A DNA stretch of 64,000 nucleotides from Paulinella micropora (lineage: Eukaryota > Cercozoa > Imbricatea > Euglyphida), in contig BJOX01000311.1 in assembly GCA_009731375.1 (NCBI GenBank), positions 464,538-528,537 on the forward strand, read 5' to 3'. Below, one piece after another: positions 10,912 to 22,843 of this stretch (position 1 is its first letter; every line of letters starts with the position of its first letter). The notes beneath the pieces were generated by a model. That model saw only the letters and a list, made by a program, of their open reading frames with translations. It ran no database searches and was not told the DNA's origin. Position numbers and translations under genes: made by a program.

Positions 10912-13110
10912 TCATAACATCCTTGTAATAAGGTGATTAATATTACTTATCAACAGCCACAAATAAACATCAAAATATATCGCAAACCATCCCTTGCTAC
11001 CTAGCCCATGTCTGAAGTCGAATAGAGCAGCTGTCATAGACCACGTAGGACGGTTCACGTACATAGGATGTCTACTCCAGGTAGGTTGCAAGGTGTACAC
11101 AGCTGGTGGTAGATCAATCACTTTCCTTCCATAGTCCACCACATACACCCACCACGTGCGCGCCGGCCACACAGGTAGAACTAACACAGCCGCCGCGCGC
11201 GCATTCATTAAATATTCAATCGCACTTGCAATCCTGTTGAAGTCAGGGACATACACCAGTCCACCATCTCTTATATAGTCAGGTGCGTTAGCCATCACCA
11301 TCTCGTACACACCCCTTCTCATGTAGATATCTTTCATAGACAGCGCCTTCGACGCGGCGTCAGCTTCACTGTTCAGGTCCCTTGGGATCCAGTTCCAGAC
11401 TGCCTTGANNNNNNNNNNTATTCAAAATAGTCCATATCTGCTTGATAATCTCATTCTGAACAGGAATAGGTCCGCCGCCGTTGATTAAGTTCCTCACGGC
11501 AGGCAATGAGTCTAAGTCAAATCTCACACACTTATGTCCCAACTTCTCACCAAACTCACTTAGCAATGAAATGACATCATGCAGCTCCCGTAACGTTGAT
11601 GATGTGCCCACTAGGTGGCCCGGTAGCGGGATAGTAAGTTTGTCACCCCCATACACGACACCGGTGGCTAGCTCACCTTTGTCTACCCGCTTACATCTCG
11701 ACTGATCACCCAACCACTCCGCCCAAAATTCAACCGCAGCTTTCGCGCCCTCATCAATTATTACATACTCAGCAGCACGCACCCGCGCTGTATTCACACG
11801 GCCATATAGAGAGCGGGTCCAAGCCTGTGCCGGCTCCAATGCGATCGATACCGAGACTATTCTACCCACCCCTCTCTCTAGCTCCTCTAGCTTAATAAAG
11901 CCTCCTTCATTCAGCCTAGCATTGAACTCTGCCCACATATTATGCATGAGTGCCCGCTTGTGGTCAGGCACCTCATATGTCATCCCCTTAGTGTTAATCA
12001 TAACACCCAAAAATTTCACAACAAACTCACCCTCCCATCTGCACTTCTCACCAAATCTCCACCCAAGAATATTCAGAAAAAGTCTCACACAACTCGCCAG
12101 TTCATTCATCACTTTACCTGGCGCACTCCACAGAAAGTCGTCAAGGTAGGCTAGCACTAGTACGCCCAAGAATCTCATAAACGTAACCATAGGTCGGGTG
12201 TTTTTGTGAAACCAAAAGGGAGCATTTCTAAGTCCGAATGTCATAACATTCGAGCTGTAGTATTTCCCTTTATGGAAAAAGCACATGAATTTTCTCGCAC
12301 TCTCTGACATCCTCAGGGAATAATATGTAGATGCTAAATCTGTTACAATCATTGAAAAATCCTCTCTTACTACCTTGTCTGAATCTCTCTTCAGTGCCTC
12401 CAATCTGAACTGGTTAACCGCATTGAACTTGCCTAGATATCTCTTATCGTGACATACCCTTGCCTTTTTCACGCCGAGCGGGTCTATCTCCACCTGCATC
12501 GGTTCGACCAACCATAGCCTTTCGTGCTCTTCTTCATCAAAGTTACCTAATGCTACATTTCTGCGCACAAACTCATCAACCAGTTGCTCATTCGCAAAGT
12601 ATGTTGGATGATTACGAAAAAACTTCCGTTCAGGAATGTGTTGTCCTTCAAACCTAAAATCAAGCCCATACGCAATCCAGGAAATGACAACACTTGAAGT
12701 CCCCATCGACTTCCAATAGCCAAGCTGTCTCCTTAGCCTATCAGGCCCGGCCGATGTGTCCGCCCATAGGTTTCCTTTGTTGAGCTCGCTTCCTAACTTT
12801 ATCATAGCCTCAAGCGCCTGCCGCAGTGTCATGTCCCGATACAGATCAAGGCTTACCTGCGGTTGTCTGATCAGATTCTCAACGAACTCGATTCTGTCCT
12901 TAGCTTCTGCTGTAGTTGGCAGGCCTGAGCAAGACGAATAAGTGTGAAACTTTTGTTTGCAAAAACTGCACACCATGCCTTGCCGTTGATCATACCACAC
13001 GCAACTGGCCAAGTGACTGCCTTATCCTCTCCACCGGTTCATTAATACTGCAGTATTTCAGGCATATCAGCACCTCGGTCCGGATAATATACTTCAAGAG
13101 TCTACATTGC
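10912..13110 (-). pseudogene. Reverse transcriptase/RNase H of DIRS copy 2
   Basis: The main frame 13012-11366 holds a CCHC-like CSFCKQKFHTYSSC, motif A TDLASTYYSLRM, motif B MTFGLRNAPFWF, motif C AYLDDFLW and RNase H (VRFDLDSLPAVRNL). It runs into the N gap at 11409-11418. After the gap, frame 11337-10912 supplies the end (MKDIYMRRGVYEMVM ... LPVWPARTWWVYVVDY). The gap length is probably wrong, which alone would explain the frame change there. Upstream of 13012 the start region is shifted: INEPVER-IRQSLGQ appears in another frame before CVWYDQ. The central RT looks better preserved than in copy 1. Confidence 0.83.
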
Positions 13111-13374
13111 CAATCAAGTGTCCTATATATATAAAAGAAAAATTTAATAATCTAACCCGGACTGTCAGCAGAAATAATATTAATGTATAAAATAATTCCA
13201 AGTTTGAAAAGAAAACTGATTTAATAAACTTAATACCAAGCCACCTATAGGTCAACCAGTCTCGACCATACATCAATCCAATCGGCTCCTACATTACTGA
13301 ACCGATACCGAGCCAAATAATTTTATCACTGCTTTACCAGACAAGTAGCCACCATGCACGTCAGTAATGTTCCT

Positions 13375-14604
13375 TTACCTGCGAGCGGGCATGTTGTCCC
13401 ACGGGCGCGACGGGGTCGCGCGGGCTCCACCAACATTGCGGGGGTCACGCATCTCGTCACTGTCACGCTTGGGAAGCGGGCATTTCGGGGACAGATGACC
13501 ATATTCCCGACAGTTGTAGCATCGGAACGATGATAGATCCTTCGCAGTCGATGCTCCTCCAAGCTTCTTCCTCTTGAGTAGTGGGCCCGCAGGCGTAAAG
13601 TACTCCTCCACGTCGTCCCAGACTGAGGAGTCGACCTTCTTGGCGTGTGCATTAGCGATCTTGAGTGCATCCTCCACACCGTAGCCAGCGGAGCGAGTCT
13701 TGAAATACTTGACCACGGCCGCAATCAGCACACCAAGGTCGTCAAACTTGGACTCACCACCATTGTGAGTAGTAAGTAGCGCCAGTATCATCGAACAAGC
13801 AGCCTTTTCCTCAACTGCTTCCAGCATCATGGGTAGGCTTGAGTCGGTAGACAGCTCTGATCTCTTCTGGCTCTTCGCCATGTCCATTACAGCCGCAAGT
13901 ATCTGCTCCATCCTGCCCGGGTGAGGCCAGCCAGCACCATCCATCTTCTGCATGCTCTGCTCCTCGTGGCGGGTGCAGTAGTCTTGACCAGGGCTTGTCT
14001 CACTAAGACAGCCTAACACACGTACAACACATGTACATCATTAGTAATCACCTTGCCACACAGGCTATCTGTTACCCTTATAATCACAAACTGTACGACT
14101 CACTCCTCCCCCAGCCATGAAAGCTTGCATTAGTGCACTCATTTGAGATGCATCAATCATCACGGGCGCGTGTACGATGCTCCCGCCCGCTGCGCCCAAA
14201 CCAGTGGGGACACCGATGTGCCCCGCCGCAGCGGGTGCGGCGACTCCATTATGACCCGAAGCGACCAACCCTGCTCCCATAACTGCCGGAGCTGACGCAC
14301 CTGCAACGACCATTCCTTCAGAAGCTGGCGAGCTGACTGACGGCACAAGCAACGCCGGTCCAGACGAGTGCAGGGAGGCGGAGGTATTTCCACCTGTTGT
14401 CGAAGTCGAAGTGGACGGTACCGAGGTGCTCGGTACCCCAACCACGAATGACGGTGGGGGACAGGGTGCTCTTGGGGAAGATGCTGAGTTTCCAACCGTT
14501 GCACTAGCTGCCGCCATGGTGGTCGATAACGCACGGGATGAAGCAGCCGATGTTACTGCCCTACGCTTTGCTGCTCTTGCTTCTCCAGGGACATCACTTT
14601 ACAT
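13375..14604 (-). pseudogene. Spliced gag of DIRS copy 2 with a nonsense second codon
   Basis: Exon 1 (14604-14076) and exon 2 (14012-13375) total 1167 nt, an exact multiple of three, and join DYK-G-CLSETSPGQDY in frame. Exon 2 keeps an unbroken frame through MMLEAVEEKAACSMILALL to the knuckle CYNCREYGHLSPKC. Where copy 1 starts ATG TCA AGT GAT, this copy has ATG TAA AGT GAT, a one-base change (TCA to TAA) at 14599-14601. Translation could only restart at an internal Met such as 14517. The Ala/Pro/Ser-rich N-terminal part is low complexity. Confidence 0.8.
14013..14075 (-). other. Intron in DIRS gag, copy 2
   Basis: A 63-nt intron, GTAACAGATAG ... GTGTGTTAG, with TTACTAATG upstream of the acceptor resembling the TACTAAC branch-point consensus. 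Same position and phase as in copy 1. Confidence 0.8.
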
Positions 14605-14621
14605 TAGTGGTAGCAAAGAAC

Positions 14622-14996
14622 GGGGATAAAAAGTTCCAAAAACAAGAATCTCTCTTTTTGTGTTCAAGGAACTTGCGAAAGTGACGAGAACACTAGATAC
14701 ATAAAGTCACATATTTTATTACTTGCGATACACATGTCGCAACTTTTTCTAGTTGTTCTTGTAGCATCCTTTAGTTCTGATACCTTCAAATGGCTAGAAA
14801 TGAGCTAATTCCAGAAATTCGTAATTTGATTTTAGGCCTGATGGATCAAATTGACCAAAACTTGTAATATAAATGGCAATCATTCATAGTCAGTCCTACC
14901 ATATCAAACATGTTTGTAGAAACGGCTTCAAATGCCGAAATTCAGGCATTTATAATGTTCCTGCTTTTTCTCGTCTGAGGCCGCAAAATAGGTGTA
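14622..14996 (-). repeat. Direct repeat A of DIRS copy 2 (5' copy, truncated)
   Basis: Matches 9424-9800, then stops abruptly after GCAAAATAGGTG, lacking the last ~70 bp of the unit. Unrelated sequence follows, so the 5' end of copy 2 is truncated or this is its insertion boundary. Confidence 0.75.
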
Positions 14997-16460
14997 ATAA
15001 CAATTACCTACTTTTGCCGGTTCTAGATCTAGACCAGAATTTCCATCCAGCAAATTTTCAAGTGGCAAGAACTAGAAGAACAGCGCCTTGAAGGGTCTTC
15101 AAGCTGTGTGAGCGCATCTGCCCACACTTAGCAACAAGTGCTGCCAGGCCAGCACTGCCCAAGGTAGTAGTCGTAGTCGTAGGTCCAGGGTCCCAGACGA
15201 AGCAAGAAGGGAAGCCCAAAAGAGATGGAAACTGATGGGGTGTATGTCGTGTGGCCCAGGGAGGCGACGTCACCACGCTATCTATATGAAAGGAGGAAAG
15301 CGAGAGGAAGCCATAGGTAGGTAGGTATGTTTGTACATAGTATACACCTCTCTCTTGATGACGATGTCGTCACATTTCAACGAAACATAAAGGAACAACA
15401 AAGAAGAACAATCCAAACTACACAAATTACGTGTTTCATCTGTGTGAGTACAAGCATTAACACTCGACAAATGCTTGAAGACATGATGACAGAACGTATG
15501 TGGAAAAGGTTTACGTGAAAATGACCCATTGTCAACCATATCATCCATTCCTCACCACAGACCAGACAATTCGTTCGTGTGTGGAAGCACAACAGAACAC
15601 AACAACCGAAGCAACAAACACTTATCCCATGTGTTGCATTCATCCAACAACATATATAAATGCTTTGACAAGTATGTGGACACTGCATCATATGCATATC
15701 CATCATAGAGACATATGTCGTTTCCTGTTTGTACATGTGTCATGATCCTCCCACTCTCTGTGCACGTGCCTGTTTCTTTCCCTGTCTGTCTGTCCTTTGT
15801 TTTCTCAATCCTATTCCTGTCCTCCGAGTCAATTACCTTTTGTGACTGTGTGAGTGTGTGTCCCTACACCTATCTCACTTTTTGTTCCTCTCTTGTTTTC
15901 TTTCTCAAACTCACATGCCTTTTCGAATTCCCTGTGTGTGTGAGCGTTCCTGTCTCATTTCTCTCCACCCGAGTTTCTATCTTCCTTCCTGACACTGTCT
16001 GTGTGTTTGTTGTCTTATTGTGAGAGTCCTTTCGTCCATCTCTCACTCTTTCTTCCACTTCATCGTTACTGAGTCGAAAACAATTATCCTGCCTATCGAT
16101 ATCTCTTAGCGTTGAAGTTTGCCCCCCAAGGCCACGAGGGCACGCAGTTTGACTTCTTGTGGGGCCACAGCAATCGCCAACAATGACATTGTCTTCATCG
16201 TCTTGAGTTGGCTGCGCCAGACAAAGCAAAGCTCCAGAACTCTTTGCTGGGAGGGGGGGCGGGGGCGAAGCAGGTAGGGGAGGTGGTCTCTTCCGCGGTA
16301 ACTTCAGGCAGGCAAGGGACAGGTAGGTGCAGGTGGACTCTTCGCCACGCGTCTGGCTGCTGCATGCTCGCCGAGGGCGTCACCACTCTTGAACATCTGT
16401 TCATCATTGCATCATGAGTAAAGGCAAGCAAGATTTAAGCAATGCTTCCCTGTTCGGGAT
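14997..16460. other. Region without a supported gene
   Basis: Nothing recognisable. It contains T/C- and GT-rich low-complexity stretches (15700-16020) that generate spurious hydrophobic frames. No RNA gene, repeat pair or conserved motif was seen. Confidence 0.5.
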
Positions 16461-17126
16461 CTACAGATCCACCGTTGACGTAGTCTGGACCATCCAGGTC
16501 GTAATACTATCAGTAGTAGTAGGCTTCACCATCGAGGGACTCTCAGCCGCCGTTGAAGCTGTATTCGTCGTCAGCGTTGTAGCAAGCTCCGTTGCTTCGT
16601 CATTGAAAGAATCATCTTTCAATCCAATGTCATTGATAACAAAGTTAAGATCGTCCTTTTGTGAACAGTCCAAACCATGAGCTAGGGCGCCATCGGCGTG
16701 TATCAGGCATCGACCCGTCGACTGCCTCTCAATCGTAGCCAATGTTTCTAATGTGTTGCTTACGTTATCGATCTATCCATCGTCATCCTTTCCTCCTTCT
16801 GCGTAACACAAAGTCGGAGTCCGACACTCCCCCAGCCTGTTACCGTCCTGGTAGGTAGCTGTAGGGTAGGCCGATTGTTCCAATAGCTCATCACCTACAC
16901 AATGGGAAGCTAAATCGCAGGTAGAAGGTCCACTCAGCACTTCACCCATTTGGTGGAAAGCTGATCCATTAATAAAAGTAATTTCATCGAACCCATGTTC
17001 GCCGTAGAACCAAGGAATTGGCGGAAGCTCAGCGTAACCACAGTTAACTCCGAACAGTCTGTTCTCACTTCGCCTTTGTCGTTGTCGTTGACGTTGTCGT
17101 TGCCTCTTCGTAGCAGCTGAATCCAT
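16461..17126 (-). CDS. Unknown acidic/Thr-rich ORF with one in-frame TAG
   Basis: A 222-codon minus-strand frame interrupted only by TAG at 16770-16772. The first half starts MDSAATKRQRQRQRQRQRR, a (QR)n tract from a CGTTGT-type hexamer repeat, then SENRLFGVNCGYAELPPIPWFYGEHG. The second half is acidic and Thr/Ser-rich (DDLNFVINDIGLKDDSFND; TTLTTNTASTAAESPSM). The basic start could be a nuclear-localisation or nucleic-acid-binding stretch and the acidic tail an activation-type region, but that is only composition. No domain is recognised. It may be a host gene or exon, a decayed gene, or chance. It is the only plausible host frame between the DIRS pair and the PLV. Confidence 0.35.
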
Positions 17127-18930
17127 CGTTAAAAAATTCCGTTGAGCTCACCAAATATGCAGAAGATTTTCGAATTCTCAGTAAATCAACCTCCGTAGCC
17201 AAGGCATCATAACCATTATGCCTGGTGATCCATGTATTCACCAGGTGTCTAGAAAGTACCGGACACTAACGCAGAGGACGGTCGGTTGATCAATCCGGTC
17301 ACCTAACCTAAACTCAAGGAACTATAAGTCCCATGAATATAGTTTACTGATAATGGATAACCGTCCAATTATGTATTGTACTAGTAGGTACAGATACCAT
17401 GCCAAGTTGTGTACAGTGTCCAAGATGTGTACAGTGACAAGATGTTTACACTGTAAAGACAATGTTGTGAATATCTGGAACCATTCGATAATAAAGGCAA
17501 TATTGAGGCATCGTACCAGTACATAATGGTAATGCATGAAAGGTATCCGATTAGATAAAGTGGCAATACGTAAGGATATTAGAGTTCTATGGTATGACAT
17601 GCTGCGACATGTGACATGCTGTGACATGTAATTTTTTATTATATACAGCACATGAATATGGTATATTCTGTGGTGTAATGCCCCCCCCCCCCGAACTCAA
17701 TATCCACACTGTCGCCAAATCCTTGAATCCCCCCCGAAATGTATATCAGTTAAAGTGAATGAAACACATCCACTTACAATTATATATGCAAGACACATTG
17801 AAAACGAATATCGGGAAAGGATCATGACGACACAGTCCAGCATTACTTTAAACTGTCCCAACAATGTCACCAGTTTTTTTTCCCAACTACGACCGCTACG
17901 GATAGATGTAGATTTAATTCTTTCTATCTTTCTTTCCTGTCATAGCATAGGAACTCTTTGAAATTTTCCGAACGACACCCCTTTACGGGAAGCGCTCGCG
18001 AAATTTTAAGTTGATCCATGTCATAATATATATAGATGATGCATACATGCATATTGTATTTTGTCTTTCGTTTTGTGTTGCGTCTGTGCTTCGTTCTTGC
18101 TCATATTACGACGACGCCACTTGTGATCTTGGACTAGCTTCCGGACAGTCTGTACGTGGGTAATGGACGACCAAACGAGTATTATGTTGCGTTTCTTTTC
18201 GTTCTTTTGGTCGACAACAACCATTCTGCAAAGGACTGCGCCTTTCTGTTCTTGAGCCCATCGATGCCGGACGACGTAATCACTAACGCCGCAATTCTAG
18301 CGAACCGTGTGCTGTGACTTCTATTTTTTTCGGCTACGTTTGTTCTTTAATGCGTTTCTGAACATTTCAGACCCTGTGGCCCCTTTCTGGCCCTACTTGT
18401 CATTTTTTCTGGTTTGTCATTGCAAGTCGCAGCGGACACTTTGTTCCTCTTCCTTCAGCGTTAGCGTGGGACGTTTGTTGGACATTTGATTTTTTCTCTT
18501 ATTACTTAATCAGGACCTTTATTGCCCTGGTGCAATGCAATTTATTTTCAGACCCAGGACTCTGCCATCGTGCTTAGCTCGGTATAGTTATAGTTTGCTT
18601 GTTATGTTATACAACTATGACATGAACATATCTACTTTGCGTTATTTCATAGTTTAATTTCATTTGCATTTATTGCACATGATTCTTAAATTATATTACA
18701 CATTTACTGATCATATCTACCCCGACATGTTTGCAAATCGACCACATGGCCCTGGTGGATACCAGAAAAAGATAATTACCCTTTTTATAGGATCATTTTC
18801 AAGAAAATGCCCTCTAGAAAAAGGGTCTTTGTGTCCAAATCACTATTTTCAAACAAAGAAGAAATCAAAGAGAAATCATAACGACGAAGGAGATAAATCA
18901 AAGATAAATCAAAAAGGAAGCGAAATTAAT
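17127..18930. other. Region without a supported gene
   Basis: Mixed AT-rich sequence with a C12 run at 17681-17692 and no convincing frame, RNA gene or repeat. The left boundary of the PLV element lies near its right end but no terminal inverted repeat was found. Confidence 0.45.
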
Positions 18931-18935
18931 AATTT

Positions 18936-19370
18936 AATTAATTATTTTACATTTATAAAAAAGTAATAATTAATTATTTTACATTTATAAAAATAGTATT
19001 ACAAATATAAAAGATGCCAAGCAAAAAAATCAGAAGCAGACAAAGAAAACAAAACCAAAATAAAATCAATTACGATCACGATGAAACGATATCGTTATTC
19101 ATACAAGCTGATAAAGAAATGAAAGAAGAATAAGTATTTTCCAGAAGCGAAAGCGCACAACTTGTCAGTTAATTATTTCACTAGGGAAGAAATGGTAAAT
19201 AGATACAAAAAAGCGAACGACTTTTGGAAGGAGAACGAAAAAGAGTTAGAAGAAAAGAAAGCAAGAACACGAAAAGAAAATATCAAAATGTGTATGTAGT
19301 GAAGCATTAAGAGAACTAAATACGAGAATGGCTATACATAATATATAATTACTTATTTTACATTTATAAA
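18936..19370 (+). repeat. Three copies of an AT-rich 24-26-bp leader repeat
   Basis: AATTAATTATTTTACATTTA (plus TAAAAA) occurs at 18936-18961 and 18968-18993, and AATTACTTATTTTACATTTA at 19347-19370. The copies precede the two small ORFs at 19014 and 19414 at a similar distance, suggesting a shared promoter element of the PLV. Confidence 0.55.
19014..19133 (+). CDS. Small basic protein, 39 aa
   Basis: A complete short frame starting MPSKKIRSRQRKQNQNK, very basic in its first half and acidic at the end, placed 20 bp after the second leader repeat and a TATAAAAG-like stretch. No family recognised. Basic small proteins in PLVs may bind DNA in the capsid, but nothing here proves that. It could be a chance frame. 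Confidence 0.35.
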   Translation: MPSKKIRSRQRKQNQNKINYDHDETISLFIQADKEMKEE

Positions 19371-19413
19371 CATATATTCATATAAATATAAATATAATTG
19401 TGACAGTGAGACG

Positions 19414-19604
19414 ATGCCACGACCAAAACTATACGAAGGAGAAGCAAGACGAAAGAGAAATAACGAGAAGACCGCCACCAAGAAAGGCTGAAGGAGGAAA
19501 GAAAAGCAAAAGCATTAAAGCAAAAGCAAGAACTCAAAATCATAGAGGAATATAAATGGAAGATACAAGAACTGGAAGACCGAATAAGTAAAATAAAGTT
19601 CTAA
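19414..19604 (+). pseudogene. Short charged coiled-coil protein, frameshifted
   Basis: Starts MPRPKLYEGEARRKRNNEK and stops after 25 codons. A shift near 19475-19490 brings in RKAKALKQKQELKIIEEYKW and IQELEDRISKIKF before TAA at 19602-19604. A basic block followed by a heptad-like helix resembles a small bZIP-type protein. It follows the third leader repeat. Function unknown. Confidence 0.4.
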
Positions 19605-19737
19605 GCCAATACAATTTTTTTATCCTGGTAAAAATATTTGTCATCTAAAGACATAACCCCCATATAATAACGGTAAAAAGATTAATTAATTATTTTTAGA
19701 AAAAGTATCTTACCTTATATATATACATAACGGTAAA

Positions 19738-19983
19738 ATGTCCAAACTACCTTTACCATCCAGACCAAACAAGCAATATGTTCAACTCCTTCATACTAAG
19801 GCCAATCTCAAGAAGACTAAGACGAGAGAGAGCAAACCTTTAATTCTCCAACTTCGTAGCAAGAAGAATGTACTTAAAGAGACAAAGACCCGAGAAGCGA
19901 AGCAAAGAGAATTCAAGGCATCACCATTTGAAGTCAGAAGGGATAATCAGTTGAACTCTCTAACATACAAGTTTAAAGATTAG
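19738..19983 (+). CDS. Small Lys-rich protein, 81 aa
   Basis: An intact frame starting MSKLPLPSRPNKQYVQLLH, rich in Lys, Arg and Thr, with no transmembrane segment and no recognised domain. It contains two similar stretches (LKKTKTRESK and LKETKTREAK), an internal duplication. It precedes the DNA polymerase gene on the same strand by 77 bp. A DNA-binding or terminal-protein-like role is only a guess. Confidence 0.45.
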   Translation: MSKLPLPSRPNKQYVQLLHTKANLKKTKTRESKPLILQLRSKKNVLKETKTREAKQREFKASPFEVRRDNQLNSLTYKFKD

Positions 19984-20060
19984 ATATCAACTTCTACGAC
20001 ACCAATGAACTAGAAAATAAAGTACTGATACCGGCTATCCGAGATACCAGAAGGGGAGGG

Positions 20061-22843
20061 ATGACGAGTAATGAGGATGTCCATATATCCATAACATACT
20101 CTACGGCACCTGTTAATGAAAGATACGATAAATATCTAAAAAAGAAAATTTTTAATTCATTCTTGCTTCGTGAATACGATACTAAATTTATTGATGCTCT
20201 ATACGAATATAACATAAACAATGTGGAAGCGAGCGAGAATGGATATGAAAGATATATACAGTATGTGGTGATAACCATGATCCAAGAGAACGGCGGAGGA
20301 TGCTACAACGGAAAAACTGAAAAGAGAACTAAGGTTGAAGAAGGCAAAAGAATATCACCGCCTAGCAAAAACAACAACTGCTTATTCTTCTTATGTAAGG
20401 ATATACTAGATATTTATCCACTCAACAGGAAGAGATGTAATGATATTAGAGCCATCTTCAAACTAGACCCAGACACCTTTATACCATTCTCAATAGCAGT
20501 TGAAATCCTAAACAAATACATAAAACAAGGGAAAACATATGAAATCACAAATGCGATAACCAAGGAAACAGTCAGAACCAACCAAGACGGAGAAGAACCA
20601 GACAAGCTGACTTTTCTAGATGATTGGTATTATTATTGATTAATTAAGGAATTTAAGAAGCGGTGCGAAGACTGCTTAAAATTATACTTAAAGAAACATG
20701 CCTGTAGCATTAATAAGAAAAAGTATGCGGACATCAATTCGAAAAAGAATGGCATAAGACACCTAATAACCAAGTTCCATCCCAAAGAAAAAATAAGCAA
20801 CGACCAAATCCTTCATTACGACTTGGAGACATTTAAAACTAGAGAAATAGCGGATGGCTAGGATATTCATAAATGCTACATAGTCGGATACTCAGGGTGG
20901 TGAAGGCTTTCAATACATAGCGGGCGAGAATTGTGTTAACTTATTCATAGACTAGCTAATTAAACGAGGCAAGCTTATGAAAGAAGGATGGCAACCAAAG
21001 CAAGTTGAAACAAAGAAGAATAACAAGAAGGAAGAAAAACCGCCGGTCCTACATGTTGATGGATTTAATGGGGCGAACTTTGAACACTACTTCATTAAGC
21101 AGGCACTCCTTAGTAGAGGCATCACACCCAAAGCATCAAAAATAAATAACGGCTCTATCATCTGTCTAGAGTTTGAAAATGTTAAGATGTGGGACTTTAA
21201 GAAGCATTCTCAAGGCAGTCTCAAAGCAAATCTTGAAAGCATGGGCTGTAAAATTCTCAAGGGCGACTTTGACCACGACCAAGCGAAAAGATGGGAAGAT
21301 ATGGACGACAAGATGAGGCAGGATTGTTTGACCTACCTAAGGAATGATGTTATGGGATTAAAAGAACTATATGTACTAATCATAAAGTTAATCTAACATC
21401 CTACATTTCAACTTCTAGTCTGGCTTTCAACATATGGAAGAAATATGTAGACGGCAAATACGAGGTGAGACTTCCAACAGTGGAGCAGGAAAGAGCATTT
21501 AGAAAGCCATTATCGGTGGCAGGACTTATCCATCTAAGAAGCGATTTACCTCAAGCCAGTTTGAACAGTATATGAAGAAAGAAATCAGTTATGACGAACT
21601 CGTGGATTACCTCGTAGATGCTGATGTCGTTTCTTTGTATCCATCCGCGATGTTGAATGAATTTATGGTGGGTGATATTAAGGAAACAATCGGTCCGTTT
21701 TACCCGCACCACCTTCAAATCGGCATCTATAATCTTGATTACATCTCACCAAAAAATCTACTACACCCCAGAATTGGACAGCGAGACCATATGGGTTCTC
21801 TTAAATGGAGACTGGCGGATATGAAAGATCAATGGCTAACGAGTGTAGATTGAGGACATGGATAAAGAGGTTATGAGGTCAGAATTCACAAAGGATATTA
21901 TTCAGAAAAAAGTGCGACCGTCTTCAAAGACTACATGGACGATATGTTCAAGGCAAAGGATAATGTGGTGAAAGGAAGCACGCAGTATCTAGTCGCTAAG
22001 CTATTTATGAATAGCCTATACGGTAAGATGCTACAGAGACCCATTCCTTCTAAATCAACTTACATAAGAAGCAATCAAGAGTATTGGGATTTTTGGAGCA
22101 GTAATCAGATAACCGATATCATTGAATTCACAGACCAAGAAGGAAAACCTATGTGGCACATCACAGGCTTACCCCGTAATCCAATCTTGTTAGAAAGTAG
22201 CATAACCAAACCCTCACACTATGGGGCATTCATTCTATCATATATAGTCGTCACATTATGTTTGACTACATTAAAGAAGCCAACCCCGACAGAAGTATTG
22301 AAGATGACTTTTACTATACAGACACTGACAGCTTACATATTCATGCTAGATGTGCGAAAAAAATAAAGAGGTTGGGAGATAAGCAATTAGGAGGTATTGG
22401 AAATGACATTGGAGATGGATGTGAAATAATAAAAGGAATATGGATAGCACCTAAACTGTATGAATTAGAATTTACGACGAAAGATGCTTTTACTGAGGGT
22501 ATGACCAAAGCAGACCTAAAACTTATTAAAGATGGAGTTCATATTATAACCACGAATGGCATGAAAAGATACTTTCATTTCAGAGGTAAGGGGCTAGACT
22601 CTAAGAAATTAAACCCTTCTATATTCAGAAAGATGGATGAGGGTGGTAGCATTTGAAAACATCCAAGACTTCCAAATGAAGAAAATGCATTTGAACAGAA
22701 ACAGCAAACAACAACAAGTCCCACACTTAAGCATTATACATATTTCAAATGTTAAAAAACAAGTTAATGAGAACAAGTGGGCTGGCTGTGAGTTCATCAA
22801 CGATAACGACAGCATCCCGCTCGGCTTTCACATAAAAAGTTAA
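20061..22843 (+). pseudogene. Protein-primed family-B DNA polymerase, broken
   Basis: About 2.8 kb of collinear polymerase. The N-terminal part has NNCLFFLCKDILDIYP, loosely like the OTU-type region before some Polinton polymerases. Then come Exo I HYDLETFKT (near 20815), Exo II DGFNGANFEHYF, Exo III YLRNDVMGL, a TSSLAFNIW box, the YxGG-like IIGGRTYPSKK (near 21505), motif A DADVVSLYPSAM, motif B KLFMNSLYGKML and motif C YYTDTDSLH. The C-terminal part ends GCEFINDNDSIPLGFH. In-frame stops are TGA 20637, TAG 20859 and TAG 20953. Shifts lie near 20905, 21390, 21490, 21860, 22270 and 22640. All catalytic aspartates survive. The enzyme would copy a linear genome from a terminal protein. Confidence 0.88.

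Larger units (their letters stand above)
7745..14996 (-). mobile_element. DIRS-like tyrosine-recombinase retrotransposon, copy 2
   Basis: Same layout and strand as copy 1: repeat 14622-14996, gag, RT/RH, recombinase, repeat 9424-9865, then 3' region 7745-9400. Its proteins are clearly diverged from copy 1 and its direct repeats form a separate subfamily, so this is a second related element rather than a duplication of the first. All three genes are damaged, including loss of the first catalytic Arg of the recombinase. The two elements abut head to tail with about 70 bp between repeat units. Confidence 0.83.

Noticed and set aside
15700-16020. 102-residue hydrophobic ORF with signal-like segments
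   Set aside because: T/C- and GT-rich low-complexity DNA gives such frames by chance; no conserved feature.
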